A DNA stretch of 64,000 nt from Rossellomorea aquimaris (GCA_020524245.1 JAIVLN010000001.1:496001-560000); one strand, 5' to 3'; shown: positions 8,159-16,807, counted from the first letter of the stretch. A program made the numbers and translations. The notes: generated from the sequence alone by a model not told the origin.

Positions 8159-10097
8159 GGTTCACACTCCTATGTTCTTCTATCTTTTTTGTATGAATAT
8201 CGTTTAGGATTTCACTTATGAATGCTTCAATCGAATACGAATTCGATTCATCCACCTTGTACTTTCTCACATTGACCGATTGCTGTTCAACCTCTTGGTC
8301 ACCGATGACGATCGTATATGGCACTTTTTTCATCTGGGCTTCACGGATTTTGTAGCCGAGCTTTTCTTCTCGCAGATCGAGCTCGACCCGGATCTGTGCA
8401 TCTTTCAATCTTTCAGAGAGCACCTTCGCATATCCTTTATGGACATGAGAAACCGGTAAAATTTTGACCTGCACTGGAGCGAGCCAAGTTGGAAAAGCAC
8501 CTGCGAAATGTTCGATGAGGATTCCGAAGAACCGGTCAATCGAGCCGAACACAGCCCGGTGGATGATGACAGGCCTTACCTTCTCGTTGTTTTCGTCAAT
8601 GTATGTGAGATCGAATTTTTCAGGCATCTGAAAATCAAGTTGGATCGTTGCACATTGATGACTTCGCTTCAATGCATCCCGGATATGAAAATCGATTTTT
8701 GGTCCGTAAAACGCGCCATCACCCTCATTCAAGGAGTAGTCGATCCCCAAATCGACGAGTACGTTTTTCAATGCGCCTTCCGCCTGCGCCCACAATTCAT
8801 CACTCCCCATTGAGTCGTCCGGTCGAGTGGAAAGCTCAACACTGTACTCGAAACCAAATGTTGAATAGATCTGATCAATCAGAGCAAAGACCGACTTGAT
8901 TTCTCCTTCGATCTGTTGAGGTGTAACGAAAATGTGGGCATCGTCCTGACAGAACGTCCGCACCCGAATCATTCCGTTCAATGCGCCGCTGTATTCGTGA
9001 CGATGAACTTGCCCAAACTCCGCCATCCGAATCGGCAAATCTCGATAAGATCGGAGCGTGTTTTTAAAGATCAGCATGTGCCCCGGGCAATTCATCGGTT
9101 TCATCGCGAACTTCGTACTATCCACTTCGGAAAAGTACATGTTTTCTTTGTAATGCTCCCAATGCCCCGACTTCTCCCATAGCCTTTGGTTCATCATCAA
9201 CGGTGTGCGGACTTCGTCATAATCGTTCCTCTGCTGCAAGGAACGGGAGAATGCTTCGAGCTCATTACGGATGAACTGACCATTCGACAGGTAAAACGGC
9301 ATGCCCGGAGCTTCGTCCGAGAACATGAACAACTCCAGCTCCTTACCAAGTTTACGATGATCACGTGCTTTTGCTTCTTCCAGGAAATGAAGGTGTTCTT
9401 CAAGTTCGGCACTTTTGTTAAAAGCCGTACCGTACACCCTTTGCAGCATTTGATTGTCACTGTCCCCTCGCCAATAAGCACCTGAAATGTTCATCAGCTT
9501 GAACACCTTCAGTTTGCTTGTTTGTGGAACATGTACGCCACGGCATAGATCGAAAAATTCACCTTGCTGGTAGAATGTGATTGGTTCGCCTTCCGGAATC
9601 GCTCCAACAAGCTCTACTTTCAACTCATCCCCAGATTCTTTATATCGGCGGACCGCTTCTTCTCGGTCTACCTCTTCACGGATGATCTCTAAGTTTGCTT
9701 CGACAATCCGCTTCATTTCTTTTTCAATGGCCGGAAAATCTTCTTCTGTCAAACGGTGCTCCATATCGATGTCATAATAAAAGCCGTTTTCGACAACAGG
9801 GCCGACACCGAGCTGGATCTTTTCTTCTTTAAAAACGCGCTTGATTGCTTGAGCCATCAGGTGTGCTGTACTGTGGCGAATGATTTCCAAACCTTCCACT
9901 GAATCTGGCATGATGATTTCCAACTTGCCACTTTCATGTATGGGACGTCGGTAATCGATGAGTCGACCTTCCAGTTTTCCAGCGATTCCTTTCTTTCGCA
10001 AGCCGGGACTGATGGAACCTGCGATCTCTTCGGTTGTAATGCCACTCTCATACGTTCGTTTGGATCCATCCGGGAAAATGATTTCAATTTGTGCCAT
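8118..10097 (-). CDS. thrZ: Threonyl-tRNA synthetase, upstream tandem copy with a divergent catalytic core
   Basis: A second full-length ThrRS (659 aa). TGS and editing domains (1-254, HSTAH 75-79, CRGVH 185-189) and the C-terminal anticodon-binding domain (from about 536) are near copies of the neighbour. The catalytic core (about 255-535) is of a different type: [50 protein letters not shown] and [12 protein letters not shown], closer to the E. coli pattern. The zinc ligands C337, H388 and H513 are all kept, so it looks active. The last 28 or so residues run past the usual ThrRS end into the downstream gene in another frame. It is the first gene after the Thr T-box. The symbol thrZ denotes a second ThrRS; orthology to B. 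subtilis ThrZ is not proven. Confidence 0.93.
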   Translation of the reverse strand: MAQIEIIFPDGSKRTYESGITTEEIAGSISPGLRKKGIAGKLEGRLIDYRRPIHESGKLEIIMPDSVEGLEIIRHSTAHLMAQAIKRVFKEEKIQLGVGPVVENGFYYDIDMEHRLTEEDFPAIEKEMKRIVEANLEIIREEVDREEAVRRYKESGDELKVELVGAIPEGEPITFYQQGEFFDLCRGVHVPQTSKLKVFKLMNISGAYWRGDSDNQMLQRVYGTAFNKSAELEEHLHFLEEAKARDHRKLGKELELFMFSDEAPGMPFYLSNGQFIRNELEAFSRSLQQRNDYDEVRTPLMMNQRLWEKSGHWEHYKENMYFSEVDSTKFAMKPMNCPGHMLIFKNTLRSYRDLPIRMAEFGQVHRHEYSGALNGMIRVRTFCQDDAHIFVTPQQIEGEIKSVFALIDQIYSTFGFEYSVELSTRPDDSMGSDELWAQAEGALKNVLVDLGIDYSLNEGDGAFYGPKIDFHIRDALKRSHQCATIQLDFQMPEKFDLTYIDENNEKVRPVIIHRAVFGSIDRFFGILIEHFAGAFPTWLAPVQVKILPVSHVHKGYAKVLSERLKDAQIRVELDLREEKLGYKIREAQMKKVPYTIVIGDQEVEQQSVNVRKYKVDESNSYSIEAFISEILNDIHTKKIEEHRSVNHVQSEHYVSRWSC

Positions 10098-10140
10098 TTT
10101 AACTCCTCCTCATTACAACCTCAGATTTTTTTGTGAAATA

Positions 10141-10410
10141 AAAAACACCCGTCCCTAAGAAAGGGACGAGTGTTGTACTCGCGGTTCCACCCTCGTTCCG
10201 GATATGTAAAAGCACAAAAATCCGGCACTTGGAATCATGTAACGGTCATTTGCCGTCAACGGATACTTAAGAATTTTCCCCGTTGAAGTTCAGAGGTGGT
10301 AAGTCCTTTTGACGCGGTGAAGTGCTTTCAGCTAATGCCCTTCTCTCTGGTAACCGGTACTAGAAAAGACTCATGTCCTCATCAAAACTTTGGTTTGGTT
10401 GTTTTGTTAT
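10141..10410 (-). promoter_or_regulatory. Threonine T-box riboswitch with terminator
   Basis: On the minus strand the conserved T-box word AGGGTGGAACCGCG lies at about 10181-10194. It is followed by the terminator ACACTCGTCCCT / AGGGACGGGTGT with T-run (10141-10175). Stem I contains the AGAGA motif (CCAGAGAGAAGG), and the specifier region reads GGACTTACCACCTC, giving ACC, a threonine codon. Uncharged tRNA-Thr would stabilise the antiterminator and switch on both downstream synthetase genes. Confidence 0.96.
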
Positions 10411-10415
10411 GTAGT

Positions 10416-10444
10416 ATTATATTCAGTTCACCAAAGAAAATCAA
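10416..10444 (-). promoter_or_regulatory. SigA promoter of the thrS T-box leader
   Basis: Minus-strand TTGATT (10439-10444) and TATAAT (10416-10421) are spaced 17 bp. The predicted start is near 10409, at the 5' edge of the T-box. Confidence 0.85.
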
Positions 10445-10458
10445 GCCCATTTTACAGA

Positions 10459-11328
10459 TCATGATTTCTTATGTTGGACTTGGAAAGATTGATGAGGCAA
10501 GATGAGTACTTTTTCTTGGAAAATGTTCTGGATCGTCTGGTTCATGGACGAATCCGGATCATCCGTGTAGAGACAAATTTTCGAAGGAGCGATGACTATC
10601 AACAACTTCAATAGATTCGATACAATTATGTCATGAAAGGACTGTTGGTATTCCTTCAACAGACCCGTGATATCTTCTTCAGTCAATTCATAATAGTGCT
10701 GGTTAAACAAACGGAATTCATCTCTATCGTGAATGAGATGTACCATGTTGAACAAAGAGACTCTTGCTTTTATGAATTGCCGTAACTGATGAATGAAATC
10801 CTGGTATTCCTGTTCAAGCTTAAATTCATCGATTCCACATTCAATATATTCTTGAAGCAACTCCCGGTATGGTTTCAACCGGAACTGCAAGAACGATTCG
10901 TAGGAAAACATCATTTCACAATCAAAAAAGCTTTCCAATGCATCCACTATCACATCTTCCCGGTTAGGCAGACCACGGATTTTCGGGAGGTCCTCATGCT
11001 TCCCATCCATCAAAGCTTGGACAATGGATAAGATTTGCTGTTGTTCATCTTCATTTTCAAAATAATATTGATGCTCTAAGATTCTGAGAATCCATCCAAT
11101 TTCACGTGTACGGATAATATGCTTCGCAAAAAAGTTCAAAATCGTAGGTTTGACCATTTCACTAACCGGATCCCGGGGATTCATATCAATATTCAGGGCA
11201 TGATCTTCCGTATAATAGACCTTTACGGGAGTAGACCGGTTGGATATGCTTCGGTTGCTAATCAACTTTCTGACACGTCTATACAAATAGTGTCCTTCAT
11301 TCTCATCTAGGAAATAGATCGTAACCAA
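10459..11328 (-). CDS. ytxC: YtxC-family putative sporulation protein
   Basis: A 289-aa protein with no membrane segment, beginning MVTIYFLDENEGHYLYRRVRK. It matches the YtxC family in length and in position between thrS and dnaI. It is rich in charged helices (for example ELLQEYIECGIDEFKLEQEYQDF). The family is found in endospore formers, but its biochemical role is unknown. The gene stands alone between the T-box promoter and the dnaI terminator. The family call rests on length, synteny and general sequence appearance. Confidence 0.82.
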   Translation of the reverse strand: MVTIYFLDENEGHYLYRRVRKLISNRSISNRSTPVKVYYTEDHALNIDMNPRDPVSEMVKPTILNFFAKHIIRTREIGWILRILEHQYYFENEDEQQQILSIVQALMDGKHEDLPKIRGLPNREDVIVDALESFFDCEMMFSYESFLQFRLKPYRELLQEYIECGIDEFKLEQEYQDFIHQLRQFIKARVSLFNMVHLIHDRDEFRLFNQHYYELTEEDITGLLKEYQQSFHDIIVSNLLKLLIVIAPSKICLYTDDPDSSMNQTIQNIFQEKVLILPHQSFQVQHKKS

Positions 11329-11408
11329 CCTTAATCCTCCTTGTCCACGTTCATTGCTACAATATATGAATGGAAAGGAAGATTATTCTAAAGAATACTT
11401 GGTGAAGT

Positions 11409-11488
11409 TATAGCTCAAATTTGAGAATTATAGCCCAAACTCAAAAATTATAGCCCAAATTTATAAAATATAGCCCAAACTCCCATTT
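11409..11488. repeat. 20-bp imperfect tandem array, 4 units
   Basis: The core TATAGC(C/T)CAAA recurs at 11409, 11429, 11449 and 11469, exactly 20 bp apart, with A/T-rich interiors. It lies just beyond the dnaI terminator in the gap to ytxC. The period is not a multiple of three, so it is not coding. It may be a shortened relative of the 21-bp family, but the core is different. Confidence 0.93.
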
Positions 11489-11501
11489 TCTGCTTCATAA
11501 C

Positions 11502-11555
11502 AAAAAGAGGCTGAAATCAAAAGGACGTTTGATCATCCTTTTGAATCAGCCTCTT
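11502..11555 (-). terminator. dnaI terminator
   Basis: On the minus strand AAGAGGCTGA / TCAGCCTCTT pairs around an inner stem (AAAAGGAT / GTCCTTTT), followed by T5. It sits directly after the dnaI stop. Confidence 0.88.
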
Positions 11556-11562
11556 CCATACG

Positions 11563-12498
11563 TTATCTCATTCTTCGGTTATCTCCGCTCAATTCGACAG
11601 GCGTTGTGAAATGGCGGATCCGCTCCATAATCCGTTTTGCTTTCAACTGCTCGATCCCCGCTTTTTGAGAATAGGCAAGGTGTTCTTCCAACTCGTCATA
11701 ATCGTAATTGGAAGTATAGCAGGTTGGTAGTTTTTCCATCATCCGGTATTGGAGAATGGAGCCGAGCACTTCGTCACGAACCCAGCTCGACATCGACTCA
11801 GCGCCGATATCGTCCAAAACGAGGACAGGCGCTTTTTTAATCATGTCCAATTTTTCATCCAATGTTTGATCTCCAATGGCTGACTTCATCTCTCTGAAAA
11901 AGTCCGGGGTATACACGAGCATCGTTTGGATCTTCTTCTTGGCGAGTGCATTCGCGATCGCCCCCATCAAATAGGTCTTTCCAACACCAAAACTTCCATG
12001 AATGTATAAGCCTTTTGAATCGACATCAGGATTTGATACAGATTCCACAAACTTAGCAGCATTCAAGGTCGCTTTTTTCCTTTCCGGATCATTTTTATCA
12101 AACTGTTCGAATGTAGCCGAAAGGATATCCCTCGGTATAAAAAAGCTCTTGATCATAGATTGGAGCTTTTCCATTTCATCGTTCGCCACTTTGTTCGGAC
12201 AGCGATTGTACGAAATGTCGATGATACTTCCGTTGATGAACAGTTCAGGCTCATAGCCAGGAATCATGTTCTGGCATTGCTTCAAGTTTTTACAGCCTTC
12301 ACAATTCTTGGATCCCTGCACATACTCGAGCAATCTAGGAAGACTCCGTTCGATCATGTCATTCGTGATTTCAGGATGTTCTTGATGGAATGCTTTCCAA
12401 TCGGGATGCGATAAGACTTTGCTTTTGACAGCCATCATCTGTTTTTGTACTTTTGTACGATCGGAAAATCCTTGCATTGAGTCAGATATGGATTTCAT
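11563..12498 (-). CDS. dnaI: Primosomal helicase loader DnaI
   Basis: A 311-aa AAA+ ATPase that loads the replicative helicase DnaC at origins and restart sites, together with DnaB and DnaD. An N-terminal zinc-binding segment (CEGCKNLKQC, 66-75) is followed by an AAA+ domain with Walker A GSFGVGKT (168-175) and Walker B VLVLDDIGAE (225-234). The start follows AGGGGGTGCG, which overlaps the dnaB stop region. Directly downstream of dnaB, as in B. subtilis. Confidence 0.96.
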   Translation of the reverse strand: MKSISDSMQGFSDRTKVQKQMMAVKSKVLSHPDWKAFHQEHPEITNDMIERSLPRLLEYVQGSKNCEGCKNLKQCQNMIPGYEPELFINGSIIDISYNRCPNKVANDEMEKLQSMIKSFFIPRDILSATFEQFDKNDPERKKATLNAAKFVESVSNPDVDSKGLYIHGSFGVGKTYLMGAIANALAKKKIQTMLVYTPDFFREMKSAIGDQTLDEKLDMIKKAPVLVLDDIGAESMSSWVRDEVLGSILQYRMMEKLPTCYTSNYDYDELEEHLAYSQKAGIEQLKAKRIMERIRHFTTPVELSGDNRRMR

Positions 12499-12510
12499 TT
12501 AGCGCACCCC

Positions 12511-13893
12511 CTATAATCCTTTTAAATATTCTTCCAACCATTTTTCTTCCGATTCGGTTACGTCTTCTTTCTCATTAGCGGTCGTTTGACCATTTTGTTG
12601 TGGTTGTTGGTCATTCATCCACTTCGGTAATTTATCTTTTCGGACATTGTTATTGTTGCGCTGATAGTTTCGGTTCGGAGTCGATTTCTTTTGCTGTTTG
12701 TATGCCTGATAGTTTTGGTGCTCCGACTTGGCAAGAGCCATTGCTTCTCTTACACTCGAAATCTTTTTCCGCTTCCACTGGCTTGCAATCTTCTCGACAT
12801 GACTGTGGATGAGTTTCATGTCATTCGTGTTAAGAACATAATCAATCAACACATTGATGACCCCGACAGGCAGCTTCTGATCAAACATAATTGAGTCGAT
12901 CAAGCGTAAGTCTGCACTTGCAGCACGTCCACCCTCACTGTATCTTTCCAAGAGCGCTCTCGGAGAAATCGATTCAAAAGTCTGAATCATAATATCTTCC
13001 GGCGACTGTTCTTTCCGGTCTTCAGGTGATTTTTGTGGTTCTTGTTTTCGTTCACTGAGGCGTGGCAACTGTCCCGGTTTTTCAATCTTGTACCAACGTT
13101 GAACCTCTTGACGAAGTGCTTTTTCAGTAAGTTCATCGTCTCTGAAATAAGCCTGCTGTACAATACTGCTCATTTCGAGAGGTGATATTTGATAGATGAA
13201 TGCCAACCGATGAATTGCATCTCTCATCTTTTCCGTTAGAACTTCAGATGGAATAATGAAGCTGCTCAAATCTTTTACGAGTGTATCAAAGTCAAATTCT
13301 TCATGAGAAAATCGAGGTGTGTTCCCTCTATCATCCACTGGATTCTGCCCAGCTGTCCCGGTGATTTCAGAATTCAGACCCGCACGGATTTCCGATTGGT
13401 GAAGGGAATGGAAAACTTCATTGAAACTTGCTGTCACTTCATCGAACTCATCGAAACTCCTTTGTTGTGGTAAACAAATACGCTTCCTGATTTCCAGGTA
13501 CCGATCTTTCCCTAAACGCCCATATAGGTAGACACTGAGTACGTCATCCTGGAAAAACTCTTCCGGCTTTGGCACAGGCTGGAGTTCATAGAGAAACGCT
13601 CGCTCATCATCGGTACTGATTCGGTACGTTTTTAAAAGACCAATCGCTTCAAGCTTTTTCCGTTCATCGTATATATGTTGTAAGTTCATTTGTGTATGAT
13701 TCATCAAACTGTGGTGTGAGGAGTCACCTGCAGAAAGTTCTCCAAACAAGGTCATATACAAGCTGTATGCTCTGGCACCGACCAATGGTTGATACAAGAG
13801 CGTAATTACTTTCAAATCTTCAAATTGGATACGGCTTCTGCTGCAGACCTCATACCGATCGACAGGCAAGATTTCCTTCCAATAATTACTCAT
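12511..13893 (-). CDS. dnaB: Replication initiation and membrane attachment protein DnaB
   Basis: A 460-aa primosome protein, the Firmicutes DnaB co-loader and not the helicase. The N-terminal part (1-150) has the winged-helix start VDRYEVCSRSRIQFEDLKVI. The DnaB/DnaD-type domain lies at about 310-400 (TFESISPRALLERYSEGGRA, then LLERYS...VINVLIDYVLN). The C-terminus is low complexity (NRNYQRNNNNVRK) and ends SEEKWLEEYLKGL. The length matches B. subtilis DnaB (472). The gene is followed closely by dnaI. Confidence 0.94.
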   Translation of the reverse strand: MSNYWKEILPVDRYEVCSRSRIQFEDLKVITLLYQPLVGARAYSLYMTLFGELSAGDSSHHSLMNHTQMNLQHIYDERKKLEAIGLLKTYRISTDDERAFLYELQPVPKPEEFFQDDVLSVYLYGRLGKDRYLEIRKRICLPQQRSFDEFDEVTASFNEVFHSLHQSEIRAGLNSEITGTAGQNPVDDRGNTPRFSHEEFDFDTLVKDLSSFIIPSEVLTEKMRDAIHRLAFIYQISPLEMSSIVQQAYFRDDELTEKALRQEVQRWYKIEKPGQLPRLSERKQEPQKSPEDRKEQSPEDIMIQTFESISPRALLERYSEGGRAASADLRLIDSIMFDQKLPVGVINVLIDYVLNTNDMKLIHSHVEKIASQWKRKKISSVREAMALAKSEHQNYQAYKQQKKSTPNRNYQRNNNNVRKDKLPKWMNDQQPQQNGQTTANEKEDVTESEEKWLEEYLKGL

Positions 13894-13923
13894 AACACTT
13901 CACCTTATCTATCTTAAATAGTG

Positions 13924-13955
13924 TAAAAAAAGAGCTTATCGTTGTTAAGCTCTTT
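13924..13955 (-). terminator. nrdR terminator
   Basis: Minus-strand AAAGAGCTTA / TAAGCTCTTTTTTT hairpin right at the nrdR stop codon. It may reduce read-through into dnaB. Confidence 0.8.
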
Positions 13956-14415
13956 ACTCGTCCTCTTTTTTTAGAAGTTCTTTCAGTTCATCGATAAACA
14001 CGTTGATATCCTTAAATTGTCTGTAGACGGAAGCAAAACGCACATAGGCGACCTCGTCGATGTCAGCGAGATGATCCATCACCCGTTCTCCGATATCCTT
14101 ACTTTGAATCTCAGATACGCCATCATTCCGTAAGTCCTTTTCAACCGTATTGACCACTTCTTCCAGCTTTTCAAGTGGCACTGGACGCTTTTCACAAGCT
14201 TTGATCAATCCTCGCAGGATTTTGTCACGATTGAATTCTTCTCGTGTTCCTTCTTTCTTGACGACAACAAGTGGAATCTCCTCAACCGTTTCAAACGTTG
14301 TAAAGCGATAATTGCATGCTTCACATTCCCGTCTGCGGCGAATGGATCGACCACTATGTACAGGACGTGAGTCGAGCACCCTTGTTCCGTTGTTTTGACA
14401 ATTTGGACACCTCAT
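13954..14415 (-). CDS. nrdR: Transcriptional repressor NrdR
   Basis: A 153-aa nucleotide-sensing repressor of ribonucleotide reductase genes. It has a zinc ribbon with C3, C6, C31 and C34 (MRCPNCQ and CEACNYRF) and an ATP-cone domain (about 49-139, [18 protein letters not shown]). Length and motifs are standard. It precedes dnaB, as in B. subtilis. No NrdR box was identified near it. Confidence 0.97.
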   Translation of the reverse strand: MRCPNCQNNGTRVLDSRPVHSGRSIRRRRECEACNYRFTTFETVEEIPLVVVKKEGTREEFNRDKILRGLIKACEKRPVPLEKLEEVVNTVEKDLRNDGVSEIQSKDIGERVMDHLADIDEVAYVRFASVYRQFKDINVFIDELKELLKKEDE

Positions 14416-14565
14416 AAAAAAACCAACCCCATAATCGATGAACGAATTCTATGATAAAAAAGTAAAATTCGTTTTCGAGATTAAAAAAATATACCCTTTA
14501 TACCATGATATTAGAAAGGCTGGTGTCTGACAAGCTCTTTTCGTCTTGGGGGTTTGAGCTCCATA

Positions 14566-14593
14566 ATAAAAGGGTGTGCTGGATGCACACCCG
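14566..14593 (-). terminator. speD terminator
   Basis: Minus-strand GGGTGTGC / GCACACCC with a 5-nt loop, then TTTTATTAT. Confidence 0.88.
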
Positions 14594-14611
14594 TTTGCTT
14601 GTGTTGTTAAA

Positions 14612-14992
14612 TTAATATGCAGATACTTTCTTTTGTCCTACTTTCACAGGACCCATTCCTCTTGGGAGTTCAAAGTTCTCTTTGGATGTTGCGCCTAACT
14701 GTTCTGCAATGTAGTTTGCAGCAACATTAGGGTCTAGATCTCCACACGTATACACATCAATACTTGCATAACCATGCTCTGGAAAACTGTGTATGGTCAA
14801 GTGTGATTCAGATATGATGACGACTCCGCTTACACCATGTGGTGCAAATTTGTGAAAAGCTACCTCTCGGATTTCAGCACCCGACTTTAAAGCAGCTTCA
14901 ACGAAAAGTTGTTCAACATATTGCATATTGTTCAACTTCTCAGAGTCACATCCCCATAATTCAGAAATCACATGACGTCCCATTGTATCCAT
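14612..14992 (-). CDS. speD: S-adenosylmethionine decarboxylase proenzyme (bacterial class 1B)
   Basis: Makes decarboxylated SAM for spermidine synthesis. The proenzyme self-cleaves between E62 and S63 in [10 protein letters not shown] to form the pyruvoyl cofactor. Other family residues are present ([30 protein letters not shown]). ATGs occur at 14998 and 14992; I chose 14992 because AAAGGGGG is 9 nt from it and only 3 nt from the first, and because [13 protein letters not shown] aligns with B. subtilis [13 protein letters not shown]. It is preceded by an unusually long leader (see 14999-15145). Confidence 0.95.
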   Translation of the reverse strand: MDTMGRHVISELWGCDSEKLNNMQYVEQLFVEAALKSGAEIREVAFHKFAPHGVSGVVIISESHLTIHSFPEHGYASIDVYTCGDLDPNVAANYIAEQLGATSKENFELPRGMGPVKVGQKKVSAY

Positions 14993-14998
14993 TTGCAT

Positions 14999-15144
14999 AG
15001 TCCCCCTTTGTTTTAATAATCATGCCTTCAAAAGCATGCGGAAATGGAAATTTACCACGGGGGAAAGTTAGTCCAAAGAGGTCCTAACCCTTTAAGTAGT
15101 ATCCAGTTCCTAAATTTGCTTATAACTTGAAGTTCACGATGAAC
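14999..15144 (-). promoter_or_regulatory. Long structured 5' leader of speD (candidate cis-regulatory RNA)
   Basis: From the predicted start (about 15138) to the speD ATG is about 145 nt with no ORF. The minus strand can form GTTAG / CTAAC with inner CC/GG (15067-15088) and CATGC / GCATG (15022-15039). UCCCCC (about 15057-15063) can pair with the Shine-Dalgarno GGGGGA (15001-15006). This arrangement would allow translational control. I do not recognise a named riboswitch class; that it is a regulator is inference. Confidence 0.45.
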
Positions 15145-15173
15145 AGTATACTTCTTTTCCTACAATTTTGCAA
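15145..15173 (-). promoter_or_regulatory. SigA promoter of speD
   Basis: Minus-strand TTGCAA (15168-15173) and TATACT (15145-15150) are spaced exactly 17 bp. Between this promoter and the array at 15386 I see nothing supportable. Confidence 0.8.
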
Positions 15174-15385
15174 GAAATATTTTTACATCCTTCACCTCCA
15201 TATATATGTACCCTTCCACTAGAAAAAGCAATGAAAACATGGACGTTGAACCTATTTTTGAGCCTAAGTTTTTCCGTAATCAGATTGGGTGGTGAGGGAA
15301 TTTGGGAGGTTGAGGTCAAGCTGGGCGTGGAAGTAGGGAATCTGAGGGTGAGGATGTATGGATCTAGTAGTAAAATCGACTCAAA

Positions 15386-15511
15386 TAGCAAGACATAACT
15401 GTATTTTGGCAAAACAAGTATGGATTATGGCAAGATGTTCCTTAAATTTCGAGAGACAAATAGACATTTTGGCAAGAACGACTCCAAAATTCGGGAAACG
15501 GACCAGAATTC
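15386..15511. repeat. 21-bp imperfect tandem array, 6 units (21-bp family, locus 2)
   Basis: Units start at 15386, 15407, 15428, 15449, 15470 and 15491. The edges follow T-N-G-(C/A/G)-(A/G)-A/G-(A/G)-A-(C/T) and end in ATTT or similar, while the middle 8-9 bases are nearly unrelated between units. It lies beyond the gapB terminator. It matches the array at 21787 in unit length, unit number (6) and edge pattern. Confidence 0.88.
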
Positions 15512-15549
15512 CTTCTAATATTTGCTCGCTAAACTCATTTTTCATCAAA

Positions 15550-15584
15550 ATAAAAAGGATTGAACCAAAATTGGTTCAATCCTG
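15550..15584 (-). terminator. gapB terminator
   Basis: Minus-strand AGGATTGAACCA / TGGTTCAATCCT, 4-nt loop, then TTTTTATTTT. Confidence 0.92.
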
Positions 15585-15602
15585 TTCCTTTTCTCGTCTA
15601 TT

Positions 15603-16646
15603 TCAAACAGTTCCTAGCATGCTTTTGTTGTTTGATCCCGCCAACAAGTGTTGCGCAACTTTTTCCGTAAGATCAACTACGCGGCAAGAATAGCCCCACT
15701 CGTTATCATACCAAGCAAGCACTTTTACCTTACGACCTTCAATGACCATCGTAGACATCGCATCGATGATGGATGAATTTTCGTTGCCGTTGAAGTCGAT
15801 GGATACAAGTGGATCCGCACAGTATCCAAGAATGCCTTGCATTGAACCTTGAGAAGCACTTTCAAGCGCTTCATTAACACGCTCTACCGATACGTCGATT
15901 TTCAAATCGACGACAAGGTCGACAAGTGACACGTTCGGAGTCGGAACACGAAGTGCCATACCGTGAAGTTTACCTTCCAGTTGTGGCATGACTTTTGCGA
16001 TCGCTTTAGCAGCACCAGTGGAAGTCGGGATGATGGATTGACCACATGCACGCGCTCTACGTAAGTCTTTATGTGGGTTATCGATGTTCTTTTGGTCGTT
16101 CGTATAGGCATGGACAGTCGTCATGACACCGTTTTCAATTCCAAATTGCTCGTCAAGTACCTTCACAACTGGTGCAAGGCAGTTCGTCGTACAAGATGCA
16201 TTCGAAATGATATCGTGTTGGTCATGCTTGTAAGCGTCATCATTTACGCCCATGACAATCGTAATGTCTTCGTTTTTACCAGGAGCTGTGATGATGACTT
16301 TCTTCGCTCCAGCTTCAAGATGATACCCTGCTGTTTCTTTGGAAGTGAACTTTCCAGTTGCTTCAATGACTATGTCCACGTTCATTTCTTTCCACGGAAG
16401 TTGCTTCGGATCACGGTTACTTAGAAGCTTCACTTCTTTACCGTCCACAATGAGCGCATCCTCTTTCGCTTCAACTTCAAGGTCGTAAGTCCCATGAATG
16501 CTGTCGTATTTAACCATATGAGCAAGTGTTTCAGAAGGGTAACTTGCATTTATCGCAACGATTTCTAATTGATCATTTTTCATCGCTTTACGGAAAACCA
16601 TTCTTCCGATGCGTCCAAATCCATTAATTGCTACTCTAGCTTTCAT
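15603..16646 (-). CDS. gapB: NADP-dependent glyceraldehyde-3-phosphate dehydrogenase (gluconeogenic)
   Basis: A 347-aa GAPDH with catalytic C152 in SNASCTTNCLAP and the NAD(P)-binding start RVAINGFGRIGRMVFRKAM. The cofactor loop reads AINASYPSETLAHMVKYDS, not the Asp-containing NDL loop of glycolytic GapA, which fits NADP preference and the gluconeogenic GapB class. Synteny speD-gapB-coaE-ytaF-mutM-polA matches B. subtilis. Two CcpN-type boxes upstream (16669-16679, 16701-16711) support repression during glycolysis. Confidence 0.95.
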   Translation of the reverse strand: MKARVAINGFGRIGRMVFRKAMKNDQLEIVAINASYPSETLAHMVKYDSIHGTYDLEVEAKEDALIVDGKEVKLLSNRDPKQLPWKEMNVDIVIEATGKFTSKETAGYHLEAGAKKVIITAPGKNEDITIVMGVNDDAYKHDQHDIISNASCTTNCLAPVVKVLDEQFGIENGVMTTVHAYTNDQKNIDNPHKDLRRARACGQSIIPTSTGAAKAIAKVMPQLEGKLHGMALRVPTPNVSLVDLVVDLKIDVSVERVNEALESASQGSMQGILGYCADPLVSIDFNGNENSSIIDAMSTMVIEGRKVKVLAWYDNEWGYSCRVVDLTEKVAQHLLAGSNNKSMLGTV

Positions 16647-16668
16647 GATGAAATCCCTCCACTATTAA

Positions 16669-16679
16669 AGTGCTATACT
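16669..16679 (+). promoter_or_regulatory. Candidate CcpN operator, box 2
   Basis: AGTGCTATACT fits the CcpN consensus TRTGHYATAYW at 10 of 11 positions (first base differs). It lies between box 1 and gapB, in opposite orientation. Confidence 0.55.
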
Positions 16680-16700
16680 TTTTTCTGAAAATCTAAAATT

Positions 16701-16711
16701 AGTATAACATA
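16701..16711 (-). promoter_or_regulatory. Candidate CcpN operator, box 1
   Basis: Minus-strand TATGTTATACT fits TRTGHYATAYW at all 11 positions, 55 bp upstream of the gapB ATG. CcpN represses gapB in B. subtilis in the presence of glucose. Confidence 0.7.
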
Positions 16712-16748
16712 TTGTATGTCAAAGGGAACACTTAATTTAACAAAAACG

Positions 16749-16778
16749 AAAAAAAGAGGCCGATGCCCGGCCTCTTTC
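16749..16778 (-). terminator. coaE operon terminator
   Basis: Minus-strand AAAGAGGCCGG / CGGCCTCTTT followed by T-run. It ends the polA-mutM-ytaF-coaE run before gapB. Confidence 0.9.
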
Positions 16779-16807
16779 GTTCAATAAACTGTCATTATTA
16801 CGGCTCT

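Noticed and set aside
7583-8221. Long plus-strand frame (212 codons) antisense to thrS
   Set aside because: Shadow of thrS; no ribosome site or family resemblance.
8118-10097. Upstream thrS as a pseudogene
   Set aside because: The frame is intact over 659 codons with all zinc ligands and editing residues, and it is placed next to its own T-box.
15134-15412. 92-aa minus-strand frame between speD and gapB
   Set aside because: Overlaps the speD promoter and the repeat array, has no ribosome site and an odd composition (Pro/Thr/Ser run).
15358-15693. Plus-strand frame with seven-residue repeats through the 15.4-kb array
   Set aside because: It runs through the gapB terminator and antisense into gapB. 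The upstream purine run is a weak ribosome site only, and the frame owes its openness to the 21-bp period.
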